A stretch of 64,000 bases of DNA from Taiwanofungus camphoratus. Taxonomy: Eukaryota; Basidiomycota; Agaricomycetes; Polyporales; Taiwanofungaceae. Every line of letters begins with the position of its first letter. The stretch's first letter is position 1. Both the position numbers and the translations under genes were made by a program. Location of the stretch: assembly GCA_003999685.1 (NCBI GenBank), contig CP021228.1:620001-684000 (forward strand), written 5' to 3'. Shown here in pieces: positions 36,317 to 49,445 of this stretch. The notes under the pieces were generated by a model. The model was not told the DNA's origin. It saw only the letters and a list, made by a program, of their open reading frames with translations, and did no database searches.

Positions 36317-38746
36317 ATGGAAGCCACAGGCGAACCAGAGGATGAAGCGATAAACAAGTACGTTGCAGAATCTTCCGACTGGTCGCAACGAAGTCTTACA
36401 TTCGAATACACTGAAGTCCTCACACAACTGCTCTATCCTCCTCTCTTACTAATGTCAGCGAACAAGTGGTAACAAACCAAAAGGTCTTGAAGAACATGTG
36501 TGTCATTTGCGTTGACCTCGTTTTCACACAGCTCATCATATTCTAGACAGGATTTTGAGTTTACCAGAAGGCGTTCCATCATCCTTAGATGTCAGTACCA
36601 TTGTGGGCGCTATCCCACGTGTGATACTGACTGAGCATCACGTAACTGCTAGCCATTGAAGCTATTGGTCTCCCGCCTTTGGAGGACGGGAGTTATTCAG
36701 AGATCCAGTTGGAAGTCCGGATAGACGGCGCCACTAGCAGGAGGATCGCGGGACTTCGCGACGAGTCCCCCGCTTGGCAATTGAATCTACGTCTGTGCAT
36801 ATTTGCTAACGTCCCGTGGGTCTACCCCTGACGGTCTGCATCAGTCCCCCTGTTGATATTACATCGACAGCTTTTTTTGTCCTCTATCGCCACATCGAGC
36901 ACAACGGACGATTACTGAATATTGCGTTAGGCATCGGTCATGTTGGTAGATATGCCTTTGTAGTCCCCTCACAATGTCTCGGTAAGTCCTCCCCTCGATG
37001 TTCAGCTATTTCTGCGTGGTAATTGCAAAATGCCAGAGATCGTTCTGACCTGCAGTGACATGCCCACATCGGCGTGTATCGTTCTCAGAGTAACCTGCGA
37101 CGTTGACCTCACGTTTGCTGCGTTGAACGGTATATCATCTCAGAAGATCATGTTTCATCGAGAACACTCATGGCTCCCTCCTTTGACCAGCAGTTCACAC
37201 TTTGGAAAAGTTCGTGTTGAAGTATAATGAGCTGGTTGAGGTATGAAGGCAATTCTTAGGGTTTAGCCAGACTGTCAACGTTGTGCAGGATAAACATAAA
37301 CATTCGCCCGCAATTCAAGCAATGCCTCTGGCAGTACTTGAAGCGGTCTTTGACAATAGCGTCACAGCTGATATACTGAATCGCTTCGGCATCGATATAA
37401 GGTTATGTATCAATGTTCTTGATCAGGTTAGCCAGTCCTTGCTTTCTTGGGCAGACACTAACTAGTATGTGCTCAGGCCCTCGATTCACTGCGTCCGGTG
37501 AAACCACTATACAATAGAATTTTCAACAAATTGCAGTCATTGTGTAGGCTGCATAGTTACCTTCCGGCCTCATTAAGACTTCGGTCAACCAAGGTGAAGA
37601 GAAAGGACACCGCTCATGTCAATCACGGTGGTCATGGGTATTTGTATAAGGGGGAGTGTCAAGGGCGAGATGTGGCTCTGAAGCAAATCGCTACAGACAA
37701 AATTTCGGACATGTCTCAAGCTCTCAAAGTCAGTAGTCGTTTCCTTCTGATATTCGGTCAACAGCTCCACCTTCGTCCAGAGGTTTTGTAAAGAGGCAAT
37801 CGTCTGGAAGTACCTCGATCATAGGAACATTGCAACGCTTCTAGGTGTCAACGTCTCCCTGTTTCCCGGAAACGTGTGCATGGTATCCCCGTGGATGGAA
37901 AACGGAGATATCAGTGCTTATCTATGCAAGAACCAAGGTGCAAATCGACTACATCTGGTAAATTCACGTCATGTATACCTGCGTAGGTGCTCAAAGTGCT
38001 CTTGATAGTTGCTAAACGTCGCTGAGGGTCTCATGTATCTGCATTCTGTGTTTCAGGTGGTACACGCAGATATCAAAGGAGTAAGGGAGCACATCTATAG
38101 AGGCTTCATCTACGGGGCTGAGTCTTGTGTCCATTATAGGCGAATGTTCTCGTTGACGATGAAGGCCATGCGTTGTTGACGGACTTCGGTCTCGCAACTA
38201 TAGCCGATGATCATGATGATGCTGTCGACACGAGAGTGACCGAAGCGGATGATCGGGGCACTGTACGATGGATAGCGCCTGAACTTTTGGACTCAGAAAA
38301 TGGGCGCACACCACTGCCAACCAAGAAGAGTGATGTATATTCCTTGTCAATGCTGATGTGGGAGGTCCGTCCTACTCTTGTCTCGCGAGCATGAATAAAC
38401 TGAAATCAGTGAAGGTCTTCGCAGGTCGTGTTCCGTGGCCTGAGCTCGCCAAAGGAGCCCAGATCGTATATGCTGTTCTCAAAGGCGCACGGCCTCTACG
38501 TCTCCCCCACATACAGCTGCTTTCGGACTATCTGATGTTGTTTGGGAGATGATGGTAGCCTGTTGGCAGGCCCAAATCTCTCAGCGCCCAGTAGTGGATG
38601 ACGTTCTCGCGTGCTTGAAACAAGCAAATAGGCATTACCAGCCATCGTCCAAAAATGTGCTGGAGGCACTCAAGTTATCAGAAGCACATTTTGATGCGGA
38701 GCTCGGAATAGTAGACTCACGAACACTACACTCTTACCAACAATAA
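36317..38746 (+). pseudogene. C2-like domain plus TKL-like kinase K5 (subfamily B), frameshifted near the end
   Basis: Exons 36317..36357, 36459..36497, 36547..36590, 36653..36794, 36845..36981, 37037..37129, 37191..37240, 37289..37426, 37477..37728, 37781..37957, 38009..38080, 38140..38364 and 38415..38746 match K4 and K7 closely, with 142, 252 and 177 nt shared exactly with K7. The start MEATGEPEDE leads to FTRRRSIILR and the C2-like EIQLEVRIDG. The kinase has VALKQI, VVHADIKG, TDFGLAT and VRWIAPEL. The loop HGGHGYLYKG lacks the usual last glycines. Near 38510 the reading frame slips by two bases relative to K7, so the product would end at 38552 in place of the last lobe helices. The catalytic HRD is HAD. 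A truncated protein could still be made. Confidence 0.82.
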
Positions 38747-39314
38747 GAACAAAGCCTGGAGCAGGAGACTCACGAGGGCTACATTTTAACACGAATGGGC
38801 CCGGCAACGCCATACGACCTTGTCCATATACGGAGTTTCTCCGGCCACTATACATGGTTTTTGTGTTACTCGTATGCTGTTCCCCTGTCGGTGGGTAGCA
38901 AGGGATGTAGAACATCGATGCTTCATGTCTACCATTTCTGAGAGAGGATGCATATGTAAGCTTCCTGCTGGCGGACAATATAGAAGATCTATCGTGGAGG
39001 TAGCAGTGCACCACATGCCCACAATGCTGGTAAGTATTGTTAGTACATGATTCTCGCCTTCCAGAACCTTTCTCACCTTTTGCCCATATCTGAGGGATAG
39101 ACATGCCCGAAATGCGAACCACCGGCAGTATCTCAATCAGCACCCGGTTCCTAAAGCGTGCCGATAGTTCATGGATGAGCGCGCTCGAAGACGTGAGCAA
39201 CCATCATAAATGCAGCGCCATCTTGCTGTTACAGTCGGAATGCCCCTTACCATTGTTTGTCTCAATTGTTTGCAAAGTCCCTACTTCTGCTGCATTGATA
39301 CCCTGCGGACAGCC
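38747..39314. other. Intergenic between kinases K5 and K6
   Basis: This 568-bp gap has no supported feature. It should hold the K6 promoter. Confidence 0.35.
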
Positions 39315-40848
39315 ATGGATGCACTCAGCACTGATGCACTCAACATGATGTTCGACAGACTTGACAAGGTGGGCGATCCTAAGCATAACCCGGGACGTCA
39401 TCCCCGTTGACTCCAGCTTGTTTTAGGCGGCCAAGAAGTACCCTGGGGACCTCACAGGCTCGCCGATTAACTTCCGGTCAAGCGATGCACCAATGGATAA
39501 ATTGATTAAAGTTCTGTCTAATGCTCATGGTCAAGAGCTATTAAGACACATACGAGGTCCAGAAGCAGAAACATGCATAAATCTCCTCGATCAGGTCAGT
39601 GAGTCAGATTTCCTTGGCTAGTCTTACTCATGAAAAGGATGGTTTTGACGAGGGCTCCACCCGACGAGCCTCGGTATACAACCATCTATCACACATTGAC
39701 AAAAATGTGCAGAAGGACTGGATTATTCCCGATATCATTTACTCTGTCGAACAATGAGCTGGAAATAACCAGTAGCCAATATGTGGGGACAAGAATTGCA
39801 AATGTGTACACAGGACAATATCGAGATCAAGAAGTAGCTCTCAAAGTTCTGAGGATACCCGACGCATTTGACGTAGAGCGAGTCACAGAGGTGCGCATCC
39901 CAAAGAATCGCCAGTGGTTTATGCATGATCAGATGTTATACTACAGGCACTTACTACCAAACCGTATAATTCTTATGCTGGTACGAAAGAAGTCGTCATT
40001 TGGCACCACCTTCGTCACCGAAATATTGTCCAACTGATTGGCGTTAGCAAATCGCTCTCTTTCGATGGATTGTGCATTGTATCTTCGTGGATGCGCAATG
40101 GAACTATAATGTCGTACCTGAAACGTAACTCTATAACGATTCGTCAGAAACTCGAGCTTGTAATTGTATCATCTACCATCAGACTACAGGGACTCACTGC
40201 ATCTGGACTATACAGGTCAACGATGTTGCATCGGGCCTCGATTATCTACACTCCATGAAGGTCGTTCATGGCGACTTGAAAGGTGTAAGCTCCACCTTAC
40301 TTTTACTTCTTTAGGGTAGCATCTGACTCGTCACAAGCGCAACATCCTCATTGATGATGTCGGGCGTGCATGCATCGCGGATTTCGGCCTGGCCGTAGTT
40401 CTACGCGGTACCACATCTCTGACTACTACCTCAAATCCCTCAACTCCAGAAGCACCACAAATATGGATAGCACCAGAACTGCTGGAAGATCCTCCACCAC
40501 ACTCTACTAAGGAGAGCGACATATATTCCCTGTCAATGGTAGTGTATGAGGTCTGTCCAAAATTTGTCCGTCCAGTCGAGTTGTTTCGCTGAAAATAACC
40601 AGGTCTTCTCAGAACGTCTGCCATTTGCCGAATATGAGGACTTTCATAACCAGCATTTGACAGACCGAGGTCGTCCACAATTTCGACGCAAAATAAAGTT
40701 AGAGCATCTACGGCCCACACGACAGTTTCTTCCGGCCGGACTACCTGAGGGCATTTGGGAGTTGATGCAGCGCTGTTGGCAAGCGGATCCGCTTGCACGT
40801 CCCATGATTTCAGAAGTCCTAGAGTCTTTAGAGGTTACCTCTCAGTAA
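39315..40848 (+). CDS. TKL-like protein kinase K6 (subfamily A), one altered splice site
   Basis: The model uses exons 39315..39368, 39427..39594, 39669..39890, 39947..40159, 40216..40284, 40338..40550 and 40603..40848, giving 394 residues. It starts MDALSTDALNMMF and passes CINLLDQ. The kinase has YVGTRIANVYTG, VALKVL, VVHGDLKG, DFGLAVVL and IWIAPELL. The acceptor expected before MVLTRAPPDEPRY, by comparison with K3, reads GG instead of AG. The next in-frame AG at 39668 restores the frame but deletes about seven linker residues; it is the acceptor used here. No stop occurs in any exon. It is a direct neighbour of K5 on the same strand and may be functional. Confidence 0.75.
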
Positions 40849-41434
40849 AGAACCATTGAATGACGACTTAATATTTGTCTTTGAGACGAATGTATCGAAC
40901 CAATGTTCATATATTCCACGAGATAAGACAATCGTAGGATTGGTCAGTTAATTGAATTCCACGTGAACGATATATAAATAATTATGAGCAAATCATCATT
41001 TCGTTGAGTGTAGACCATTGCGGTTCTGCAAGTCGCGACGCTTACTATTACAAAACTAGTCTGCTCCTTACAATCTACATGGAGTGCTACGAATATATAC
41101 TGTTGCGCCTTCATCGCCAGGGAATGTTCTGAATCCTGCGGAGGATTTGCTGAACGTTGACACGTTATCAATACCTAGCTCTCAATCATCGGCATCTGTC
41201 CTGATAACGGGCCTCTATGTGTCCATCTTGGCGATAACAATAAACGAATCGTGTATCACCTCGATCTCTTCCTGCTTTTGTATTCATGATCAATGCAAGT
41301 GATTTCTCGCATGGCAGAATAGTTTGTGCCGGTAAGTCGGGCTTTAATTACTTATATGAAACAAGGGTCCCTCACTGCACTTTAGTTATGGGTCCGTGTG
41401 GATCCATGTTTGCGCGTTCCATGCGATGGTCAGA
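40849..41434. other. Intergenic before the LINE
   Basis: This is the 3' flank of K6 up to the left copy of the LINE target duplication. No gene was seen. Confidence 0.35.
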
Positions 41435-41450
41435 TGCCTAGCATAAGGTT
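41435..41450. repeat. Left target-site duplication of the LINE
   Basis: TGCCTAGCATAAGGTT is found here and again at 49446-49461, exactly at the two ends of the LINE. Confidence 0.85.
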
Positions 41451-41764
41451 TTTTTTTTATTTTTTTTTAAATTCCTCGGGTTTATACTCCATACAACGTA
41501 GGTACATGTAGAGTAATAATGATAGTAAGTGGGCATCCGCGTCCGCATGAGCGGCACACCTACAGTTTTCAGTGGCCTCGTTATGTGGCGTGGGCATATA
41601 ATCCAACAAGGCCTGCAAAAGGAGGGGTACAGTCATCCATAGGAAGCCATACCCGACCCCCGCCCGACCCGCTTTTCACGCTCTGTGTGTTTACTCGGCC
41701 CGGTAATCCCATTCCGTCAGTAAATCACTTAAGGAACTGAGTGTAGCCCTACAGGTTTCAGGCC

Positions 41765-44700
41765 TCAGTTATCGTTCGGATAGACGTGGGGGTTGTCGCG
41801 GATACTGGGTTCCGCTATCCCCTCATCTATCCAGTTATGGTACATTTCAAACGCCTTTGCTTCGGCGTCGTACCACTCGCAGAAATCCCGGTACTTTCCA
41901 CCCAGGGCTGTGGTCATACCAGGATCTAAATGTCGGTCCGCATGGAACCGCTGCCAGACCGCTTGTCTTCCGACAGTGTGGCACATAAGACGGGCACGAG
42001 TGAATGTTCTCGTGTGCGCCGCTTCAGCTTCAAGCAGAGATTCTGCTAAAATCTCTGCCCAATCAAATGTGGAAACCATCAGGTTGAGCCGAAGGAACTC
42101 CATAATGTCATCCGGGGTCCATCCCCTTTGTTCAGGGGGCCCCATCAGAAGCAGATCACGAGGACCCTGTTGGCGCTTCGTCCTGATCCAGAATGGACAG
42201 TCAAAGAGCACATATTCCCTGGTTTCCTCCGCTCCGCACAAACAGAGGTGAGGGCCAGGGATATTGAATCTAGAGCGGTATTCACCGCCTGGAAAATGGT
42301 TGGTGAGCACACGACACACACGTGCCACCTCCTTGTTGGACTTGCCAGCTGCCTTCAAGACCCACGTGCCCTTAGCCGTGGTCTCGTGCAGTGGTAGGGC
42401 GTCCTCGGTTACTTTCCATAACCGTCGACCACGATAGTTGGGATTGTCGACTAATGTCCCCCAACGCTTTTTGACCCTTGCCTTGACACGAGCAAGGGCC
42501 ATCGATTGTGAGATGAATTCCGGTTGGGGATCATCCAATGCTTTCTTCGCGAGTTCGTCAACGAACTCGTTCTGAAAAATGCCTTTGTGGGATGGAACCC
42601 AAAAAAGGACAATACGTCGGCGTTCATCTGCATCGAGGAACGCTCAGATGTGTTGAGAGGCCATGACCGCCACCATCTGTGACGGTCCAACCTTCGGCTT
42701 GAAAATTCGGTCGAGTGCCGATTGGTTATCGGAACAGACTATAAGGGTGGTGATGTGGGCAGGGACGTCACGGACCGCTTCACGCAGCCCGCGCGCCAAT
42801 GCCAGCATCTCTGCATCGAAGCTCTGGACCTTACCGGCCCCAAACTTCCCATGGGCAACGTGATCTTCCCTGTCAATGACGAGCCACGCGCTATCGGATC
42901 TCACTTGTGGCGCATTTGCATACAATCCATCAGTGAATAGCATTCGCCCTTCTGGCTGGGCCAACTGGCGCCGGAATTTCGGCCACCAGGTGAACTCCAA
43001 CCAGTCGGCAAATTCTGGTGAGCTTTTGTTTGGACCTTTTCCGTCCAGGAACACCCGCTCGAAGCGATCAATGTACCGATCCACGACCCGATCACCGGGC
43101 CGTGCCTCCGGGTGGAGGGGTGCAAAGTCTTCTGATGACTGCCGCCCGATGCGATCTATGAACGTCATGGGGGTGATAGCCTGTTTTTTGCCACGGCACG
43201 AGTTAAGCGGCCATGGCGCAGTGATATTGGTGACGTTAGTCGTCCAATAAGGTGGGAGAGCGGCCCTCATTGGGTGCCCTTCATGAACTCGCCGCGCTCG
43301 AAGCGCAGCTTTCTCCATGTATCAGTCGACCTGGATGTGGATGGGGACCAACCCATCCAACATCTCCATCGCCCCGATCGGTGTGGTCTTAAAACAGCCG
43401 GTGATCCACCTAGCTGCTCTCGACTGAGCGGTCTGCAATTCTTTTGCAGCCCATTTGAGGCCCTTCCACTGTGGGTTCCACCACAGTTGAGCGCCGTATA
43501 GCATCAACGGAACGACGTGCGCTATATAGAGCCGCCGTTTGTTGATGGGATGGAATCCGCGTGCCGAATTGCTGAGCATGCAAAGTGCATTGCACGTGCT
43601 GGCCGCCTTGTTGGCGTAGAACCACACATGTGCATGGAAGCTAAGCTTGGGGTCTAAAAAGAACTCAAGATAGCGCATCGTGTCCTTTGCTCGCAAAGTG
43701 ACGTCATGTCCATCAGTTCAGATGGTTAGATCTGGACCAAGGGGTCGGGAATTCGAATACCCCTTCTGGCGCTTCCAGAAGTGCATCAACTCCAACTTGT
43801 GTTACGGGGGGTCTACGCCTGTAGATGACTACCGTGACGGGGGGGTCATTGAGTAGTCAGGCGTAAAGTGTAAACGAGGAGTCAGCCTGGCTGACGACGA
43901 GTACACGTCTAAGTCTTCAACCGCTAGCCCAACGGTCTCGAGAGAGTTGCGGGCTAAGTCACAGCCTAAGTCCTAGTGTAGTCACAAGGATATAGATGGT
44001 TTAAGGCGACCCGTTGAATAGACAAAGGTATAGGGGCCTGAGCCCAGTCATAAAGTACAAATGGTAACAACGGCACCAAAGTACACAGTGTAACTAAGGA
44101 GGACAAGATTGGGGTGCTCCACAGTGAGCCAACCCCTTAAGTACTATGGTGGGTTTAGGGCAAGCCAGCCCTCACCCCCACGGGTACCAGCACCTAAGTG
44201 TCCATAAGTCAGAGGCCCGAGTGGTCCCTTCTGAGGAACAGTCCATAACTAAGCAGGTGACGGCCAGCCCGTCCGGAATGATGGTGATAATTGTAAGTGT
44301 ACACGACCTGCTAGTCCGGTATAGTGAAGAGAAGTGAAAATGTATGTTCACACCATTACCGCCTTGTAACAACTTGTCTCCTTCAACGCCTAAACCTAAA
44401 CGGTTCAGATCACCAACGAGATCATGGAAAACATCCGCCAAAATGGCGTTGTTCTTCAAAACGAGGGCTTGCGGGCTGTCGTCAACAGCCTTCGGCGAAG
44501 CCGCCATGATAAGACCGTCGTCCACATAGAACTGGGTCCCGGTGCAGCCCGGTTGTACCAAATGGACTGGTGCCCACTTGTGTATGACCGGTGCAATATA
44601 AACCCCAGATAGAATCGGGGATAAACTTGAACCCTGACCAACTCCGACGTCAAAGTCAGATGGATCGGTCAGGGTGCCATTGAACAGGAATCGGGTTTTT

Positions 44701-46847
44701 TGCCCGATCAAGTAATTTGCCATGAAATTACAGAGCTTGCTATTGAAGCCCTGCTTTCGCATGATTCCTACCAGTGCATCATGGTTGATAGACGGGTAGA
44801 ACTGTGACACATCGAGCAATAGCACCGATGGGATAAGGTTGCGCGCCCATGCCTCTTTGACATTGTGCACTAGTTGAATGCCAGCGTCAGTGGTACTATG
44901 CTGCATAGCCCCACCAAACTGGCATGGGTGTAAGATTCCCCACTTTTGGGCATCCCACTGCATTCGTTTGGCAATGATCTTTTCAAACAGTTTGCCAAAA
45001 CAATTCAGCAAGCAGATAGGCCTGTAGGCCTTCGCTAGCGTATAGTCCGGTTTGTTTGGTTTGGGTAAAACTACCGTAACAGACCGCTTGAATACGCTCG
45101 GATAGATCTCGAAATCGAGGCAAGCATTATAGTACGCGCGCAACCACTGCCGCACGTGTATACCGAGATCGGTCTCGATGCCCTCCTCAGAGCGCTCGAT
45201 CCGGTCCACCATCCATTTAATCCACATCCAGTTCACGTGATCGGGACCAGGTGCAGACGTATTGCTAGTGGATTTGAGATTCTCGCGAATCTCAAACTCA
45301 CTAATATCTGGTAGAGTCAACTCCTCCCTTTGAGGAATTTCGTCCACAAACGACAGATCCACCAGCTGCGGGTTGGCGGACGTGAACTGAGCTTGGAAAG
45401 CATGACTGAGATCACCTGCACTTTGGACTGGCGCACCGTCAGCTTGCCGCAGCTGAATAGTGGCCTCTTGCCGTCTCGGCTTTGTTCATGTGACAAAGTC
45501 TGAGATCAATTGGGGATTGAATTCATCCATGATCCAATCAAAGTGTGCGCGCTTCGCCCGCTTCGTGGCAAGGCGAAGTGTTGCACATTGTTTATGTCGT
45601 TCGGACCGAAGTTCGGCAGCAACATCATATGCATCTGCAGTGGCCTGAGCACCAGGTCCCAACTGATGACGGAGGTAGCGATACTGCCCAGACGCTGCAC
45701 TAAGGCAGTGTTGGGTGTTCGCAAGCTTAGTGGCCGCACGGGAGCATGCAGCATCCCACCACGACTTAGAGCGTTTGGATGGATGTTTCACTGACGAATA
45801 CTCCATTCATAGTCATTGGAGGTCTCGCTCAAGGCGGTCCCCCATACATTCAATGCCTTGAGCGCTGCTGAAATGTGTAGGGTAATCAGCAAAAAGTTTC
45901 GCCGTTGCCGTTACGAATTGATGGGCCACGTCACCGGTGCGAGGAATACCCCGCACCAGTTCTAGCTCAACTTCAATTGGCATCTCCCACCGCAGGACCA
46001 CATGGTCACTGTTGTGGCGATGTGACATGAGTACATGAAGGTCTTGGCCTTCATAATACACTGGGTCGATCCACACCAAGTCAATGACTCCAGGCGTGAG
46101 AGCGATATTGTGGGAACGCCAAGTGACTGGACCGTCCTGGGCGTTCATCAAGACCAGGTCGAGTTCGGCCTGGGCCAGCTCAATAAGGCGATTAGAATCA
46201 GCGTAGCGTGGAGGCCGCACCCGAGATCCCGCAGCTCGTGCATCCCACAATGGGTGGCGGAGATTGAAATCCCTGCACATACACGCAATGGGTGGAAGCG
46301 CGTGGACACGTGTTTCCAAATATCGGACAGCGTCAAATGTGGTGCTGTCATTGTACACGTTCAGGACATTGAAGTCCCTGGACGGAAGCTTAAGCGCTAC
46401 CAAAAGGCAGTCCTTATGGGAGACGCTGTGAGTGACAACTTGCGGAGAGGCCGAAGCCCACCGCTTGTTGACATAGACTGCAACCTGGGAATCTTTTGAT
46501 GCCCCGAGGCACTTGAACGAAGCATGAGCAGACGTATTTTCATACGCCTCCCCGTCCTGTGACTTACCTGAAGCTACATCCTTGATGCGGCCCCAAAAGA
46601 TCTCCTGGACGCAGACAATGTCGGTGTCCCTATGTCTTTCCAACAATATGCCAGTATTCTCCGCCAAATTCTGGACATTTGCACTAATTATAGTGAGGAT
46701 GGGCCGGTTATTCGGTTCATTCTCAATTTCTTCACCTCCAGCCGATGGGCTGGGTGTGCGGTTAGGGTCCGATGCCTCAAATGGAGACTCAGACCTATCA
46801 TGTGTAATATTTACAACCGAACTTTGCGGTGTACTATACATAGGCAA
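41765..46847 (-). pseudogene. LINE ORF2: endonuclease, reverse transcriptase, RNase H
   Basis: The AP-endonuclease part (about 45813-46847) has ISANVQNL, CVQEIFW, CMCRDFNLRHPLWD and MSHRHNSDHVVL. The reverse transcriptase has SAPGPDHVNWMWIKW, VLPKPNKPDY, RPICLLNCFGKLFE, SQFYPSINHD and FYVDDG. RNase H has LFTDG, SFDAEMLALARG, VCSDNQSALDR and FWVPSHKG. The C-terminal zinc motif CLCGAEETREYVLFDC has Tyr where His is usual. TGA codons interrupt the frame at 45813, 45807, 45486, 43718, 43322 and 42644; all can be explained by one G:C to A:T change from Arg CGA or Trp TGG. A solo LTR at 43800-44371 splits the thumb region of the reverse transcriptase. Confidence 0.9.
43795..44376. mobile_element. 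Solo LTR inserted in the LINE (fossil)
   Basis: The 572-bp LTR (43800..44371) starts TGTGTTACGG and ends CTTGTAACA. It is flanked on both sides by ACTTG, a perfect 5-bp target duplication (43795-43799 and 44372-44376). The LINE reverse transcriptase reading frame continues on either side, so this is a later insertion into the LINE. No internal retrotransposon sequence remains, as expected after recombination between two LTRs. It does not resemble the LTR at 19396-20880. It must be younger than the LINE; the superfamily is unknown. Confidence 0.85.
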
Positions 46848-46863
46848 CTATAAAATTGTCCAC

Positions 46864-49164
46864 TTATGCGGCAGACCCTCCAGCACCTCGAGGCCTAGGC
46901 GTGCTCGAGTCACTGGAGTGGATTTCTCTGCTTTCATGACCAGATACACCTTCTGCATCAGAAGGGTTCGTGATCTCGAGCGACTCTCCCGAAGGTCCGG
47001 GACGAGCGGGCTGTTTGCCGTGTGCCTTTTCAGAAAGGCCGTGCAACTTTCCTCTGGTGGCAGCTTTTGCGGCTGCCGCCCTTCCTTTGGCAACAGATAC
47101 CACTGGTGGGTGGGCCTTATGCCATTGTTGGTCCCGTCGCTTCTTCGCCCACTGGCACTTGGGTGAATCAGCTTGGTGTCCATCATCGCCAGTTTTGCCG
47201 CAATTAGGGCAACTGACGTGCTCTGGTGGGCATGCGATGGTCTTTACCGACGTTGCAGCCCATCGTTGTGCACAACACGAACACCGAAGGCAAAGCGGGA
47301 CGGCTGAAGTCTCGATCCACGGTTGTAAGCGGTACGTCTTGCCGAAGAGACAGACCGGTTTCTTCATGATCCGGATGGCCGTAGAACCAGACCGGGTGTC
47401 GAATATGGCAAAAATAAATAAGCCGCTGCCGCCTGAGGCCGATTGGTAACAAGCCTTAGGCGAATGGTGTGGGTGTAGGACTACCTCCTCCGCCCACTCG
47501 TTGTTCCACACGAGTTCCTGGAATACTTTGAGCGGTGTGTATTCGACCCTAGTTCCGTCCCAGTACAGCGGGAACACCTTGATCGCCATCTGGGTGATGA
47601 TGTGGGCCCAGTCGAGCGAAAGTCTGACCGGGTTCATTCCATCTGGTGCCACATGAGGAGCGACTAGTCATCCTATTCCAGCTCGAAGTGCACCCAATTC
47701 CGTTGTAGAGGGGCGTTCACTGAATACTAAATGTACCTCTCCATTCCCTGGTGGCACAATAGCATTGACAAGATAATTGACGGAGCCTCCTGCTCCGGCC
47801 AATAATTGTTGGGCGACGGCCTTGAGGCTGTCGATGTCTAGGAGATCACCGAGCTCTAGAGCTCGGTCGAATCTAAGAACCACGGTCTTAGGGCTCGCAC
47901 CCCAGGCCGGTTGTGTCGCGTGTTTGATCACGGGAGGAGGGCGAACTGGTGAAATAGCGCCAATTGTGATTAGGGAACGGGTAGGGTCCCGTGCCTGCAT
48001 CGTGGGTCCGATCCCACGCCCACGTCCTATGCCAGGGTGAGGGCGAGGATCGCGTGTTCTGCTGTCACCTTGTCTACACGACACTTGGGCAGGGGCAGCC
48101 ATTCCTTGCGCGATGCGTAAAGCATCGGACAATGAGATGTTGGGGGCGATTTGCACGATCTCTGTCGCTCCCCGTATGTCATCCCAGTTGGGACCATCAT
48201 CAGCTGTAAGGTCAATTACATGAGCTGTATTCGCCTTTTTTGCTGCAGGCGAAGCCGCCCTACTCCTCGTGAGAGAAGGTGGAACTGCACGCTTCTTTCC
48301 CTTGTCTGCCGGTGCAGATTTGGGTTCTTCGTTAGGTGGCGACTGGATTCGCACCTGTTTGGGCGTCTGTTTAGCAGACGATGAGGCCGTAGCAGCGGCA
48401 TAACCTGGTGCTGTGGCAGCTATTCCTTCCACTCTCTTTGACAAGGCTCGTAAGGTGGAAGTGTTCGTAGTGACAGCTTGGATGAGCTTGCCACTATCAT
48501 TGGTGGTTGAGGTCGCGATGGCCCCAAGCGTTGTGCGTGCTCCTTCAAACCATTGATCCGATGGTTTGGGGAGTACCGATGTAAGTGCCACCGACATTTC
48601 ACCGATGGTTCTGCGTTGTTCGGCAATAGTGGCTTCCAACTCCACCCTAATGTCGACTAGTTCGCGTACACGGGTAGCCAGATGACCAATCCCGTTAAGG
48701 TCCGCGATATGTTCTGCTCCAATCAAAGCAACCATTTGATTGGCCACTTGCAGAGCAGCTTGTGCTGTGTCCCTCCACTCAAGTCCATAAGCTTCAGTGT
48801 GGTACTTGTTAACATCCCTCTGTATGATACGTGAATACGCATCCCGGTCGACGTGCAAGGTGTACGAGATGTGTTGCAACGATTCCCTGATGGCCGCTAG
48901 CAGGGAGTCTGGAGTCTCATCTTGTGACGAACAGGTGCCTTGGAAGACCTGCACTTTGGGGGCCGTTGCATACATTATGGCCTCGGGTACAGCCGAGACA
49001 TGCAGTGCAGGCCCCCCCTGTGGGAAATCAATAAACGTGTTGTCCTCAATGTCCCTCTGGGGTTTGCTCACCTCTGGTGTGGGGGTGGGCATGAAAGGCT
49101 GAGTTGGCATGAAAGCCTCTGCAGCAAATGAGGGAGGTGGAGACGACTCTGGGATCGTTTCCAT
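46864..49164 (-). pseudogene. LINE ORF1 (gag-like, zinc knuckles)
   Basis: The frame encodes about 766 residues with one TGA at 47668-47670. The N-terminal half is Pro/Ser-rich with a coiled-coil-like stretch. The C-terminal part has cysteine clusters (CLRCSCC, then CPPEHVSCPNCGKTGDDGHQ) typical of nucleic-acid-binding zinc knuckles in LINE ORF1 proteins. It ends 16 nt before ORF2 in another frame. ORF1 would coat the RNA in the retrotransposition particle. The start at 49164 is the first ATG in the long frame; about 280 bp of 5' leader remain. Confidence 0.82.
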
Positions 49165-49445
49165 CTCAAAGGAAGCTCCACAAGCAAGTCGTAGAGCCTC
49201 GACTTGGGCTTGGGTTTGAGATCCCCACGCATCAGGCGCAGGATATGGGGCAGGTCACCCTGAAGGTGTACCGCCGGACACCCTCGAAGACGACATGCCA
49301 ATCGAGGGCGTCCCAGTGACTTGAGAGTCACCAGCAGTATAATGGGAGCCAGTTGGATGGGAAGTGGGAGTGAAAGCAGGGGCCATTTCGACGACTAAGC
49401 TAGGGCGCTTAATGGAGATGATGGTGGTACTGGTTCAAGAAGCGG

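Larger units (their letters stand above)
41451..49445 (-). mobile_element. LINE, RNase H-bearing (Tad/I-like group), nearly full length
   Basis: The element is about 8 kb, including a 572-bp LTR insertion. It lies on the minus strand: a poly(A) tail appears as T-runs at 41451-41469, and 16-bp target duplications flank it. The order is ORF1 (46864-49164), then ORF2 (41765-46847) with endonuclease, reverse transcriptase, RNase H and a C-terminal zinc motif. Possession of RNase H puts it with Tad-, I- or R1-like LINEs rather than L1. The perfect duplication suggests insertion that is not very old, yet both ORFs carry nonsense codons. It inserted between K6 and K7. Confidence 0.9.
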
